From Priapulus caudatus (taxonomy: Eukaryota > Priapulida > Priapulimorpha > Priapulimorphida > Priapulidae): a DNA stretch of 26,152 bases. The position numbers and the translations under genes were made by a program. The notes beneath the pieces were generated by a model. That model worked only from the letters and a program-made list of their open reading frames with translations. It made no database searches and had not been told where the DNA came from. The stretch spans positions 1 through 26,152 of the forward strand of contig NW_014579223.1 in assembly GCF_000485595.1 (NCBI RefSeq), given 5' to 3'. This document shows, in pieces, positions 1 through 8,539 of the stretch (position 1 is the stretch's first letter; every line of letters begins with the position of its first letter).

Positions 1-24
1 GTTTATTTGTTGTTTTGTTGCTGG

Positions 25-412
25 CAATGTTTAAATGCTGTTTTTCACAAGGTCTGGAAAGTTCTGGAATGTTAAATGCTGTTTTCCAAGGTCTGGAAAG
101 TTCTGGAATGTTTAAATGCTGTTTTCCAAGGTCTGGAAAGTTCTGGAATGTTTAAATGCTGTTTTCCAAGGTCTGGAAAGTTCCAGTAAAGCAGATGTTG
201 AGATGCTGTTTTTCCCTGTTTGGAAAGTTCTGGAATTTTTAAATGCTGTTTTCCTACAGGGTCTCTAGCAAAGTCTCTGGATGTTTAAATGCGTTTTTCG
301 GCAAGGTCTGGAAAGTTTCTGGAATGTGTAAATGCTGTTTTCAAGGTCTGGAAAGTTTGGAATTTTTAAAATGTTGTTTATTGCCAAGGTCTGGAAAGTT
401 CGCAGTAAAGAG
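25..412. repeat. ~39-bp tandem repeat, about 10 copies
   Basis: Units of about 37-40 bp of the form GTTTAAATGCTGTTTTCC + AAGGTCTGGAAAGTTCTGGA repeat head to tail. The first four or so are nearly identical; later ones are degenerate. Block X' has only about two copies (9309-9385). Any reading frame across it is an effect of the repeat and is not counted as a gene. Confidence 0.85.
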
Positions 413-1256
413 GGGCAACCAGCCGCCTGGAAAATTGACTTAAAGACCTGGACATAATTAAATAATTAAGCTTATTATTTATTTAAGTTAAGCTTATGAG
501 GCTTTTTAAAAAAAGTCCTTAAGCGATGAGCCGCATCGTCCATAGCTTGTCTACAGAATAAAATGCTAGCTTCATAGCAAAAGCTTCTGAACTAAGTGCG
601 GCGTGAGATTTGGCGGGCGAAGAGATGCTCAGGTCCGCCGGCATCCCGTACACCGCTGACCGGCTGAGCAGGTCGCTTAAAATCAAAAGTGGTCACGAAA
701 ATCAGACGTGTGTAAGGTCCCTCCCGCGGAAAAGTCGTTGGGAATAAGTTTTTGCTGTGGGTTAGGCCAAACGCCTAGTGGTGTAGCGTCTTTTGGTCGC
801 GATCATCCAGTAGTGCTGCGATCTCGATCATTTACGACGTGGAGGAGCTCCTATCGGCGTGAGCTTGGCCGGCGTCCGTGGCCGGACCGCCAGCGCCGCG
901 CGTCGCACGCCCGGCATGGCTGCGAGAAGAGTTATATAATCTATAGCAATATATTTGTTTCCTGAACGGTCACACAGCGTGCTAGCGCGTCGCTGTGGCA
1001 TCGGCACCATGGATTGTTTACCCGTTCTCGTCGCGCTGGAATTGAGGCTTTAATGTTTACCCCTAACAAAAAAGAGGATTGGGAACCGGGCCAAGTAAGA
1101 GAGGAGCCTGGCACGCAGCGGCGCACCCTGCCAGGAATACCTGTGAGTCGATCTCTTTCTCCTAGTCCCTAGGGAGCCGTAGCCCGAGTGTCACATGGAA
1201 AATTTTATTATTATTACTGTGGCTTTTTCATCAGCGCCATTGGTTGTTTCTGGCAG

Positions 1257-1354
1257 CGAGATAGCTACTGGGCCGACACCGCGTCCTACAGTGATCGATG
1301 CACAACCTTATCCTCAGCATACTGAAACGAAGAAGGATGTTCGCAAAGAAGACG
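1257..1354 (+). pseudogene. MCM10: Candidate MCM10 exon 1, damaged copy
   Basis: This corresponds to the candidate exon at 9998-10080. It follows a T-rich tract ending in GGCAG and is followed by a donor-like G|GTAAGG. It is about 15 bases longer than the other copy and the frame is broken (for example GATAGCTACTGGGCC against GAAGCTACTGGC). The flanking splice-like dinucleotides are conserved between the copies, which supports an exon. Confidence 0.35.
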
Positions 1355-2185
1355 GTAAGGACACATCTTACGAGTTGCGAACGCATAGATTTAGAGGAAA
1401 CTGAGGGTGGTTACACTTGCTGGTATACGCGCATATTTTTCGCATTAAGCAGATATTTTCACTAATTTTGAGCTTGGCGGCCCCAATTGCGGTGGTCTTA
1501 ATTTTGGCGGTCAGGTGATTCCGCGGAATCGGTGCAAGAACAGCGTGTTGTTATTCTTCGGGACGGTCCAGCACGACGCTGTTTTGCGAAATTCACGAAA
1601 ATTAAAAGCGCACCAGGCTAAAATATAAATACAGCGTATACCGTATAGTATGCCAGTGCATTGTTTTTATGTTAATGTGCATGGGGGTAATGAATCTTAC
1701 GCATCTTTGACAGAGGGGGAGAACGTAGTAACAGTTCTGAAACGATAAAATGGGCAAAAAGAAAATGAATTTGGGCGGTGGGGGGGGGGGCGAGGAAAGT
1801 GGCAAAGAACTCCTGAAGTATACCATATTTTAAAATAGCAATTAATATGAAAATTTATTTTGCTTGGCTTTCTCCTCGACAGTTGCTTCCCTGCTGTCTA
1901 AAAAAGAAAGTGCTAATAATAATTTAAAAAAGTCGAATTCCATATGCGTGGCGGTCAAGTGTTTCCCAACGAGTTTCCTGTCGCGCTCGATCACATTACG
2001 TCAAGAAATTCGGACTTACCTTTCGCTTCGCTGCTCTCCCGGCGCGCAATCGGAGGTGGAAGAGAGAGAGAAGCATCCCCAACTCCTAAAAAAAAAAAAA
2101 AACTGGTCAAAATAACCCGCAAAGAACTTGGCCGTTTCTCGCGAAAAACTGGCTAGGCGCTGCTATACCGCGTGTTTCCCGTCAG

Positions 2186-2443
2186 GCAGGGGGCAGCTGG
2201 TGGCGGCGGCGCGTACCGTCAAGTACGTGACGCTCGCGAGGAGCTGAGCTGTCGCATCACGAGGCGGCGAGATAGAGTGGCATGCTGTCGGAGGAAGGGA
2301 GCGTTGCGACGGCGACGGTCGGCCCAGCGAGGTCGTTTGGACGAAGCGTGCGCGAGGCTGGGCGGCGGGCTGGCGGCCGGCGAGGAGCTGGTGCTGGCCG
2401 TCGAGCGTAGAACGTGAGGGCGCCACGCTCAGCGCGGCGTAAG
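2186..2443 (+). pseudogene. MCM10: MCM10 exon 2, damaged copy
   Basis: This is the same exon as 10800-11035, with the acceptor CCCGTCAG and the donor AAG|GTAAGG preserved. Compared with that open copy it has about 20 extra bases spread along its length, for example GCGCGTACCGTCAAG against GCGCGTCCGTCAAG and GAACG preceded by an extra AG. No single frame runs through it. Blocks still recognisable are SVKYVT, RRRKGS and the GEELVL region. The insertions are scattered one- to three-base events, more like uncorrected read errors than the decay of an old pseudogene. The intron after it is only about 220 bp. Confidence 0.75.
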
Positions 2444-2458
2444 GTAAGGCGATTATTC

Positions 2459-2600
2459 ACTTATTAATTATTATTATTATTTATTATCATCATAACAGTA
2501 TTATCATCATCATCCATACATGCATCCATCATCATACAATCGATCATCAAATCATCCATCATTATTAATATTATTTTATTATTATTCCTTTTTTGTTATT
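2459..2600. repeat. ATT/ATC microsatellite in MCM10 intron
   Basis: Interrupted TTA/ATT trinucleotides pass into TCA/ATC/CATC repeats just after the exon 2 donor. The same type of array follows the other exon 2 copy (11045-11142, cut by the gap) and lies upstream of exon 3 in the right copy (about 18204-18271, reverse complement). Confidence 0.9.
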
Positions 2601-2662
2601 TTTATTGGTATTATTTTCATGTTTACGAAGTATTTTTCCCGCTCAAGTTGTTTGTTTCACAG

Positions 2663-2815
2663 TTTGAAGGGACCAATAGCAGAAGTGTTTTAAAGGAAGT
2701 CGAGCCGGGGTGACGATTGAGAACGGGACACCCTAAACAGCGTGCGTGCGAGGAGCAGCCGGACACAGGAGCGAGAGCGCAGTCAGAAACGCCTCAAACG
2801 AACATCTCAACACAG
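2663..2815 (+). pseudogene. MCM10: MCM10 exon 3, damaged copy
   Basis: This matches the clean minus-strand exon at 18007-18142. The acceptor TTTCACAG and the donor ACAG|GTAAAC are preserved, but the exon is 17 bases longer and frame-shifted. Stretches corresponding to RVTIEK, DPNSVRA and NEHLNT can be read in different frames. Insertions such as CCTAAACAGC for CCTAACAGC and GCCGGGGTG for GCCGGGTG sit mostly in or beside short homopolymers. Confidence 0.8.
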
Positions 2816-3180
2816 GTAAACAACAAGCAACAAACAGCATAACAACAGAACCTAAACCTACGTAAACAATTTAACAATGATCACAACAACGAGCAAAAAG
2901 CAACAACAATGGCAGGAAACAATCTACAGCAACAATGAACAAACAGTACAACAATGGACACAACCTACAGCAACAATAACAACAGTTTACACAATGGAAA
3001 CAAAATACTTACAGCAATAATAACAACAGTTACAACAGCAACAGCAATAGCAGAAACAAAAGCACTTCTAAGCAACAACCTAACAACCACAATGACAAAA
3101 CAAAAAACAGCAAAACAACAACAACAACAGCAACCCAATCAACAACACGCATACACTAAACACATAAACACATAACAAAG
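2816..3180. repeat. CAA/ACA-rich microsatellite intron tract
   Basis: This is intronic low-complexity DNA of CAACAA, CAGCAA and ACAATGG units. A longer imperfect unit reads approximately CTACAGCAACAATAACAACAGTTACAACA. It corresponds to the TTG-rich tract at about 17360-17873 on the right. No gene is seen. Confidence 0.9.
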
Positions 3181-3183
3181 AAA

Positions 3184-3245
3184 GTGAGATCCTAAAGCAG
3201 CGTGCGTGTCGAGAAAGCGGCCTTCACAAACATGCTTCAGCACAG
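3184..3245 (+). pseudogene. MCM10: Partial duplicate of MCM10 exon 3 (3' end plus donor)
   Basis: About 60 bases resemble the two ends of exon 3: GATCCTAAAGCAGCGTGCGT, then GTCGAGAAAGCGGC and CAACA-like sequence, ending CAGCACAG|GTAAAC. It lies inside the CAA tract 370 bp beyond the full exon copy. The middle of the exon (the REQPDTERER part) is missing. It corresponds to 17282-17345 in the right copy, so both copies share this fragment. It has no polypyrimidine tract before it and is probably not spliced. Confidence 0.7.
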
Positions 3246-3246
3246 G

Positions 3247-3545
3247 TAAACAACGAACAACAACAACAACCTAGCTATCAACATAAAGCAATAACGAAGA
3301 AGGTAGACAACTACTACTGCCAACTGCAACAGTGAAAAAAACGACAATTTAGGCACAATAACAACTAACAAAAGGACTACAAAACAACAAAATGGACAGG
3401 CAGCAGCAGCAACAAGCGCTACACGCATACATAAACAATAAACAAGAAGTGTGACAATTACTGCAACAACAGTGACAAAAACGATCGATAAACACGAACA
3501 ACAACAAACCAACAACAAGCAACAACAAACGAACAACAACAAGCA
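3247..3545. repeat. CAA-rich intron tract
   Basis: These are interrupted AACAAC repeats that include ATAAACAATAA(A)CAAGAAGTGTGACAA, a remnant of the exon-3-flanking unit. It is the counterpart of about 17023-17275 on the right. No gene is seen. Confidence 0.85.
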
Positions 3546-3607
3546 GTAGACTGGGTTTGCCTATCACACAGCCCACATTTTTGCTGACCAAGCACTTAAC
3601 TCCGCAG

Positions 3608-3789
3608 CACATGTTGAACACGTCGGTTGAACCGAACCGATTTCACCATGGCAGTGGCGCCAACTCTGACGAGGCGGTCCGCGGCGTCGTGAAGCGAGCG
3701 GCGACTCGCGCCGAAGTTGAACGTGAAGTCGAAAGGAGTTTACAGCAATGGCTGAACAGAAGTCGCCGCACCAGGATACTGTATGACAG
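3608..3789 (+). pseudogene. MCM10: MCM10 exon 4, damaged copy
   Basis: This is the counterpart of the clean exon at 16804-16968. An acceptor-like ACTCCGCAG precedes it and a donor CAG|GTGACA follows. The start reads NRFHHGSGA, then scattered insertions break the frame before the segment equivalent to KRARLGEVDLKSKEF. It is about 17 bases longer than the other copy. The 3' end has GTATGACAG where the other copy has GTAGACGAG. Confidence 0.75.
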
Positions 3790-3857
3790 GTGACAATGTC
3801 CATTCATGTTTTATGTGGCAAGTCAGGCAATGTAGCAGAGCCACGCATCCTAAATCA

Positions 3858-3985
3858 TATATCATATATTATTATATATTACTACAGAGCATATTAAGAA
3901 GGCTTGCATTGATATAATTATATATATATCTATATATATATATATATATATAGAACATGTATATATATCGGGTTGAATAACAGCA
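3858..3985. repeat. AT microsatellite
   Basis: This is a TATATA tract with short interruptions in the intron after exon 4. The counterpart on the right is about 16648-16745, with different repeat lengths. Confidence 0.9.
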
Positions 3986-4089
3986 GACATGAATTTACTA
4001 TGTCATATATTTACGGCGCCTGATATACGCACGCACGCGCACAGGCACGCACGCGACGCACGCAACGCACATATATATATCACGTGTAA

Positions 4090-4560
4090 TTGTTCCAATC
4101 CACCTGAAGACGAGATGCGAGGTGCTGAAGATGAAGACGTAGAGGCACTGGATGAGGTGCGAGGCTGGGGATGAGGTGCGAGGCCAGCCTGGGGATGAGA
4201 GGCGGGCGAGCGCTGGATGAGACGGCGAGGCGCTGGGATGAAGACGCGAGGCCTGGGTGAGACGCGAGGCGGCTGGGATGAGACGGCGAGGCGCGCTGGG
4301 GAATGAGACGCGAGGCGCTGGGATGAAGTACAGGGCGAGGCGCTGGGATGAGACGCGAGCGCCCTGGGGATGAGAGCGCGAGCGCGGGGATTGAGATCGG
4401 GAGGCGCTGGGGGATGAGACGCGAGCGCTGGGGGAGCGAGACGCTGAGGCGCGCTGGGGACGAGAGGGAGGAGCTGGGTGATGAGACTGAGGCGGGCTGG
4501 GATGAAGAACGGGAGGCGGTCTGAGGATTGAGACGGGAGGCGCTGGGATGAGACGGGTGG
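4090..4560. repeat. 21-bp minisatellite, shorter allele/copy (~25 units)
   Basis: Units of the type GATGAGACGCGAGGCGCTGGG (written here only as its consensus pattern) repeat through the intron between exons 4 and 5. They end about 50 bp before the exon 5 acceptor. Many units differ by one- or two-base indels. The right copy (15735-16515) is about 300 bp longer. Because the unit is a multiple of three, long frames with a recurring heptad appear on the strand opposite the gene; they are not called as genes. Confidence 0.9.
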
Positions 4561-4612
4561 CGTCTAGACAATCATTAGTCGTGAACGTGCGACATAAACA
4601 CGATGCTTGCAG

Positions 4613-4735
4613 CGGAGGTTGGAGCAACGAGACAAGTACTTTGACCTTCTCGAGAAGAAGGAGACGCATCGAAGAAAAGAATGGCCAAGCCACGATGAGC
4701 AGCCGGAAGTGTGTGGCGTACACCGCTGCAAGAAG
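4613..4735 (+). pseudogene. MCM10: MCM10 exon 5, damaged copy
   Basis: This is the counterpart of the clean exon at 15568-15681. The acceptor GATGCTTGCAG is intact, but the first G of the exon is missing. The segment equal to RDKYFDLLEKKE can be read, after which insertions shift the frame. At the end the sequence runs TGCAAGAAGGAGAGAGG, whereas the other copy has TGCAAGAAG|GTAGG, so the GT donor is lost here. A one- or two-base deletion error is the simplest explanation. Confidence 0.8.
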
Positions 4736-5094
4736 GAGAGAGGAAAGAGAGGGAGGGAGAGAGAGAGAGAGAGAGAGTTTTAAGGTTTTACAATGTATAT
4801 TTTTTATAGTTATTTAAAATGACGTTAAAGCAGGGCGATATAGTGTGTTATTTGTTAATGAACTGTCACAATTTTTGAAGCATTTCAATGTGAATAAATT
4901 ATATTTATCAACAATCATGAAGCATATGCAGTTCCGCGTTTGCAGCAAAAAAAGTAATTTCGGAGTATAATTACAGCATGAGCAGAAGTAGCAATTAGCA
5001 ATCATAATTACAGTAATTGAACAGCATTTGAGAAACTCATCAGCTAAGTTTTTAGCATCAATCGACGTAGTCAGATGCAGCTTGTAGAATCGGC

Positions 5095-5460
5095 ATGATC
5101 GTCGGCCGTCCGTCCCGTCCGTCCGTATCGTCAAAGCGAGTTTGGGCCACAAATCTTAACCCGCTCGACGTACGGTCCACGATATTCGGAGCGTTGGGGG
5201 GGATCTCTAAAACGAGTTGGGATGTCAGAAAGCTGGGGGGTCAAAGGTCAAAGGTCAAGAGGTGTCAAAAGAAGGGAGGGAACAATTCAAGCTGGCCTTA
5301 ACTTAAGGTTTAGGGAGGAAATTGCAGAATTGGCGGCACAAATCTAAACGCTCGACCTAAGGCTCGTGAATAGTCGGTGTAAGGCATCAATGGTAGAGAA
5401 AAGCCATCATCTGTGCCGAATTGGAGTCACCAGGTCAAAGGTCAAGGGCACAGGCAGATT
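5095..5460. repeat. CCGT/AGGTCA-bearing intronic repeat
   Basis: This is a dispersed-looking element with a CGTCCGTC tract, TAACCCGCTCGACGTACGGTC, GATATTCGG and GGGGGG, followed by clustered AGGTCA half-sites. Two exact direct repeats with one-base spacing (AGGTCA-A-AGGTCA) lie at 5245-5257 and 5432-5444. The reverse-complement counterpart is at about 14865-15232, where the GGAC tract is longer. No coding sequence is recognised. Confidence 0.7.
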
Positions 5461-5957
5461 TTAGACATTTTCCGTGAAGGACATGGTCTGACAGGACCCC
5501 CGGCCGATTGAAAAACTTTTTTGTTTGCAGCGGTGAGCTAGCATTTTTTATGGCTATTATTGAAAGGTACCATGAAATGTACATTCTGCGTGAACATGCG
5601 AAGATAAAGTGTTGGAATACCCTTTTGAACGCCTCAAGAGGAGGGTTAAACATGGACTTTTTTGCATAGTAGAATTATACATGCGCTGGATGTATGAGGC
5701 TAACATGTCACGAGTGAAATTTCAAAAGATAAATTTGGTTGAAGAGAGGTTTATGGCTCGCTTAAATCGTATATTTGCTAGTGGTCAATTCTGTACTGGT
5801 CAGTATGTTACATGTAACAGTTATGCCACTGGCAGTGCATGTGGCTGGTGGTAGCCTATGTATGTTTTTTGCGTGCGTTAATTGGTTACAGGTGGCAGCA
5901 CTCTATTTGGCAGGCCTGTAGGCTGCGTAGGTAAATGGATGAGTGCTTACGCTATAG
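5461..5957. other. Intron 5 sequence, no gene recognised
   Basis: This is ordinary intronic sequence shared with 14377-14864 on the right in reverse complement. Short open frames exist, but none is conserved in frame between the copies and none resembles a known family. Confidence 0.7.
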
Positions 5958-6399
5958 AGTACCGAAGTGTGACGTCACGTATGCAAGACAACGTACGGGC
6001 TGGTTCTACACAAGCCACATGCTCCATAAACATTAACTGGGCGTGAAAATGTTCGTGCGTACGTAAAACACGAAGTGTTGTGCGCTGGGGGGCAGACAGG
6101 CGTAAAGCATCGTAAGCAAGTCGATCTTACAATATTTAATGAATTAAAAAAAAAATTACATTTTTTTTTTGCAAATTTTTTTGTATATATTTTTTTCTGC
6201 TTTTTTTGTTGCTTTTTCACTTCCATCCTTCGGAAAATGCTTATAAAAACTGGCAAAATGACTCTCCAGAAGTGATGGTTACAAAATCGGTAGCAAAAGC
6301 ACGAACACGCAGTAAATGTTACCAGAGCATATGATTGAATTTGGTGTAGAAGCCAGTAGGTTCGGTTGTCATGCACCGGTGACGTCTCACTTCGGTACT
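5958..6399. mobile_element. 442-bp fold-back/MITE-like element with ~95-bp inverted arms (uninterrupted copy)
   Basis: The left arm begins AGTACCGAAGTG and continues through ACGTCAC, GACAAC, TGGTTCTACACA, CATGCTC and ACATTAACTG. The right arm gives the same series when read on the minus strand from 6399. The centre is A/T-rich. The flanks share GCTAT directly outside or close to the ends, a possible target duplication. On the minus strand inside the right arm, a Cys-rich frame resembling the start of a THAP zinc finger can be glimpsed across frameshifts. The superfamily is uncertain; a P-element/THAP link is only a suggestion. Confidence 0.7.
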
Positions 6400-6736
6400 G
6401 CTATTCTGTCTTGCAAATAAGTTGTTGCTAGCTACGTATCGATGGGAGCTTCCATCTTTAATCTGGAAGACACTTAAAAACGTACGCGCCATCTCGTGGC
6501 TAACAATTTCATAACGATCCCCAACGAACATTCCTTTGAGAAAGGTTCCTGATACCATCCTTGTCATTCCACAATGTTTGCGGCATGTCATCGTGACACA
6601 TTTGGGACTAACAGGGTTTACTAGAATTCCCACCGCAACTTCCACCACAGAGTTCACCGCCCAGTAGACGTTAGATTCAAAGCGCTGTGCGCTGCCCGCG
6701 GCAACTTGTTACAAGCGTTAGCGCATGCGAATGTTT
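6400..6736. other. Intron 5 sequence, no gene recognised
   Basis: This is intronic sequence shared with about 11910-12223 on the right in reverse complement. Nothing coding is recognised on either strand. Confidence 0.6.
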
Positions 6737-7097
6737 CACTGAGGGCCAAATTAAAAAAAAATAGTTTGTTTGCCGTCACCCGACCAGGCGTGAAAGTTTG
6801 GGTAAGGTAGGTCGGCTTTTCCTTTTGAGGGCGGTGGGTCCTATTGACAAATTCAGTCAGTGGTTGTCTACGATAGCTCGGGTGGTGTCTCTTGTGTGGA
6901 GGATACCTTGCTTTACTTGTTGAATGTTTGTTTTGCTTGGTAACATATAAGTATATGGGCCTAAATAGATTAATAATGTACAGTGATTACAATTTGTTAA
7001 AAAAAAAAAGATGAATATAAGCGAAATTTTGAGTCGGCCGCCCTTTTTGCGGGTCGGGTGAGGGCAAACAAACAATATTTTTATTATGGCTCACTGA
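6737..7097. mobile_element. ~360-bp inverted-repeat element abutting the exon 6 acceptor
   Basis: The left arm (CACTGAGGGCC, A-rich stretch, TAGTTTGTTTGCC, TCACCCGACC) pairs with the right arm, which on the minus strand reads CAGTGAGCCA, A/T-rich stretch, ATTGTTTGTTTGCC, TCACCCGACC. Arms are about 50-70 bp, and the inner part has further GGCGG/CCGCC and GTCGGC/GCCGAC pairing. No transposase is present. The right end lies about 28 bp before exon 6, so it may supply part of the branch-site region. The counterpart on the right spans about 11549-11905. Confidence 0.65.
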
Positions 7098-7124
7098 CTT
7101 TGCGCCTCGCTTCGTTTTCACCAG

Positions 7125-7276
7125 TGCAAGAAGACGACCATGTACAAGCCGTCGGGCATCTGCAAGGACGAGCGCCATCCAATCACGCGCCACGACGCCG
7201 TGCAGAAGTTCTTCCAGTGCAAGGCCTGCTCTAGACGGATGACGACCATCGACAAGTACCCGCAGGCCTCCTGCAA
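7125..7276 (+). CDS. MCM10: MCM10 exon 6, C-terminal zinc domain (intact)
   Basis: This exon encodes the core of the MCM10 C-terminal zinc-binding domain, which contacts DNA and partner proteins during origin activation. It begins with TGC directly after TTTTCACCAG and ends TGCAA|GTGAGT, leaving a codon split with exon 7. The start Cys joins exon 5's CKK to form C-K-K-C. Eleven residues later comes GIC followed by KDERH, giving C-x2-C-x11-C-x4-H. FFQCKAC then opens the second motif, and 14 residues later ASCK|SC closes it (C-x2-C-x14-C-x2-C). These spacings agree with the CCCH and CCCC motifs known for this family. The frame is fully open over 152 nt. The right copy (11366-11522) is damaged. 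Confidence 0.93.
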
Positions 7277-7483
7277 GTGAGTGTCCGACCAGTCGCGGCG
7301 GCAGTCTAGGTTCGCTCAGCCGTCTGTGGGCGCGTGCGCGGTTTTTATAGGGAAGGAGATCCTGCGGGAGTTTTCCTCCGCGCCACGCTGAGGATTTTCT
7401 TCCGCGTTATATCGCGCGCACACGCGCGATTTCTGTGTAGGTGGCGTGACGGTAGTCTCGCGGGAATTTTTCTTGTTTGTTGT

Positions 7484-7927
7484 CACGTGAGTTGTTTACG
7501 TCGGAGAAAGTTGTTGTTTGTTGTTTGTTGTTGTTTGTTGTTGTCTGCGTTACGAGTAGTTTATACGTTGTAGAAGGTCGTCGTGCGTTCTCTGTTTTTG
7601 TTTGTTGTTGTCTGTTGTTTGTTGTTGTTTGTTGTTGTCTGTTGTTTGATGTTTGTTGTTTGTTGTTGTTTGTTGTTGTCTGCGTTACGAGAAGTTTATA
7701 CGTTGTAGAAGGTCGTCGTGCGTTCGCTATTGTTGTTTATTGTTGTTTATTGTTGTTTGTTGTTTGTTGTTGTTTGTTGTTGTCTGCATTACGAGAAGTT
7801 TATACGTTGTAGAAGGTCGTCGTGCGTTCTCTGTTGTTGTTTGTTGTTGTTTGTTGTTGTTTGTGTTGTCGCGAGTTGTTTACGTCAGAGAAAGTTGTCA
7901 TGCGTTCTCTGTTTTTACCTCTTGCAG
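7484..7927. repeat. Intron minisatellite with GTT spacers, ~5 units
   Basis: A roughly 50-bp module (CGTTACGAGAAGTTTATACG + TTGTAGAAGGTCGTCGTGCG) recurs at about 7546, 7681 and 7786. Diverged forms sit at about 7484 and 7869 (GAGTTGTTTACGTC[A/G]GAGAAAGTTG). Between modules are TTGTTGTTTG runs. The right-hand sequence stops exactly where this array would begin, so it probably broke the assembly. Confidence 0.8.
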
Positions 7928-7970
7928 GAGTTGCGGCGGGTCCAGCTATGAAAGGGTGGGAATGTGGAAG
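7928..7970 (+). CDS. MCM10: MCM10 exon 7 (intact)
   Basis: This 43-nt exon sits between CCTCTTGCAG and AAG|GTGAGT. Its first base completes the Lys codon split with exon 6, and it then encodes SCGGSSYERVGMWK. The SC completes the last Cys pair of the zinc ribbon, and the YERVGMWK strand matches the segment that follows the ribbon in MCM10 proteins (aromatic/basic, ending before an acidic-basic tail). It ends in phase 0, compatible with exon 8. Confidence 0.9.
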
Positions 7971-8125
7971 GTGAGTAATTATCCGATATGTCGCATAGAT
8001 TTCTACCGTCTTTATTTACTATTTTTTCATATATTTATTTTTCCTACTTATTCCTCATGCGTGAGAAATATATATATGTGTGTATATTTTCATACGTTCT
8101 TTCCCTTGAATTTATATCACTATGA

Positions 8126-8192
<67 letters not shown>

Positions 8193-8455
8193 GTTGGCAA
8201 TTTGTGACAACGTGGATGTAGGGTCAGTTGAACACATAGGATATTGGTTTTCAGCATATGTAGTATACCATGCAGGGTGGCGATAGGCAGTTGTCGAGCG
8301 GTGATCGTCGACAACTCGAGGACATTACGACCACGGTTTAATATCCGACGCGTTTTCCGTTGTAATTAATCAATGTAATAAATTATTTAATTATTATTTA
8401 ATTAACTGTTTTTATAATTAATTGTTTAATTAACGTCCGACGCGTGTGCTTGCAG
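7971..8455. other. Intron 7 with long TA microsatellite
   Basis: This is AT-rich intron sequence. A pure TA run occupies about 8129-8188, and repeated TTAATTA/AATTAAT motifs lie at about 8364-8433 before the acceptor GTGTGCTTGCAG. No gene is seen. Confidence 0.85.
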
Positions 8456-8539
8456 GAGAAGACGGTGCAGCTGGAGGCTGAGAAGCTGTGTCTGCGCGGA
8501 GCCGAGAGCAAGTTCCTCGACAGTCAGCTGAAGTCCTGA
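8456..8539 (+). CDS. MCM10: MCM10 terminal exon 8 with stop (intact)
   Basis: The exon follows GTGTGCTTGCAG and encodes 27 residues beginning EKTVQLEAEKLCLRG and ending FLDSQLKS before TGA at 8537-8539. The pattern (basic/acidic linker, hydrophobic, RG, acidic, [KE]-F-L/-S-L-K) matches the known C-terminal tail of MCM10, where a conserved RGEE/FL...SLK-type ending is found. It joins exon 7 in phase 0. This end is not represented in the right-hand copy. Confidence 0.92.
   Translation, partial: EKTVQLEAEKLCLRGAESKFLDSQLKS

Larger units (their letters stand above)
1..2443 (+). repeat. Block X, first copy of a ~1.7-2.4 kb direct duplication
   Basis: This block recurs at 9309-11035 in the same orientation. 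Shared landmarks in the same order are the AAATGCTGTTTTCC/GGTCTGGAAAG tandem repeat, AAAAGCTTCTGAACTAA, GGTCACGAAAAT, TGTGAGTCGATCTC, CAAAGAAGACGGTA, GAACGTAGTA, a poly-G run, GAACTCCTGAAGTATACC, and the MCM10 exon ending in GCGCGGCG...AAGGTAAGG. This copy carries many small insertions relative to the other. It also holds a GC-rich stretch (about 830-940) that the other lacks. Apart from the candidate exon and the damaged MCM10 exon, no gene is recognised. Confidence 0.85.

Noticed and set aside
3557-3793. Independent small gene overlapping exon 4
   Set aside because: It is the damaged left copy of MCM10 exon 4 read across indels; the right copy shows the proper frame.
3998-4723. 241-codon minus-strand open frame in the left copy of the same array
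   Set aside because: This is the same minisatellite artefact. The frame does not correspond residue by residue to that in the right copy.
7484-7927. Spaced repeats resembling a CRISPR array
   Set aside because: The units are about 50 bp with simple GTT spacers inside a spliced animal intron. There are no cas genes and no unique spacers.
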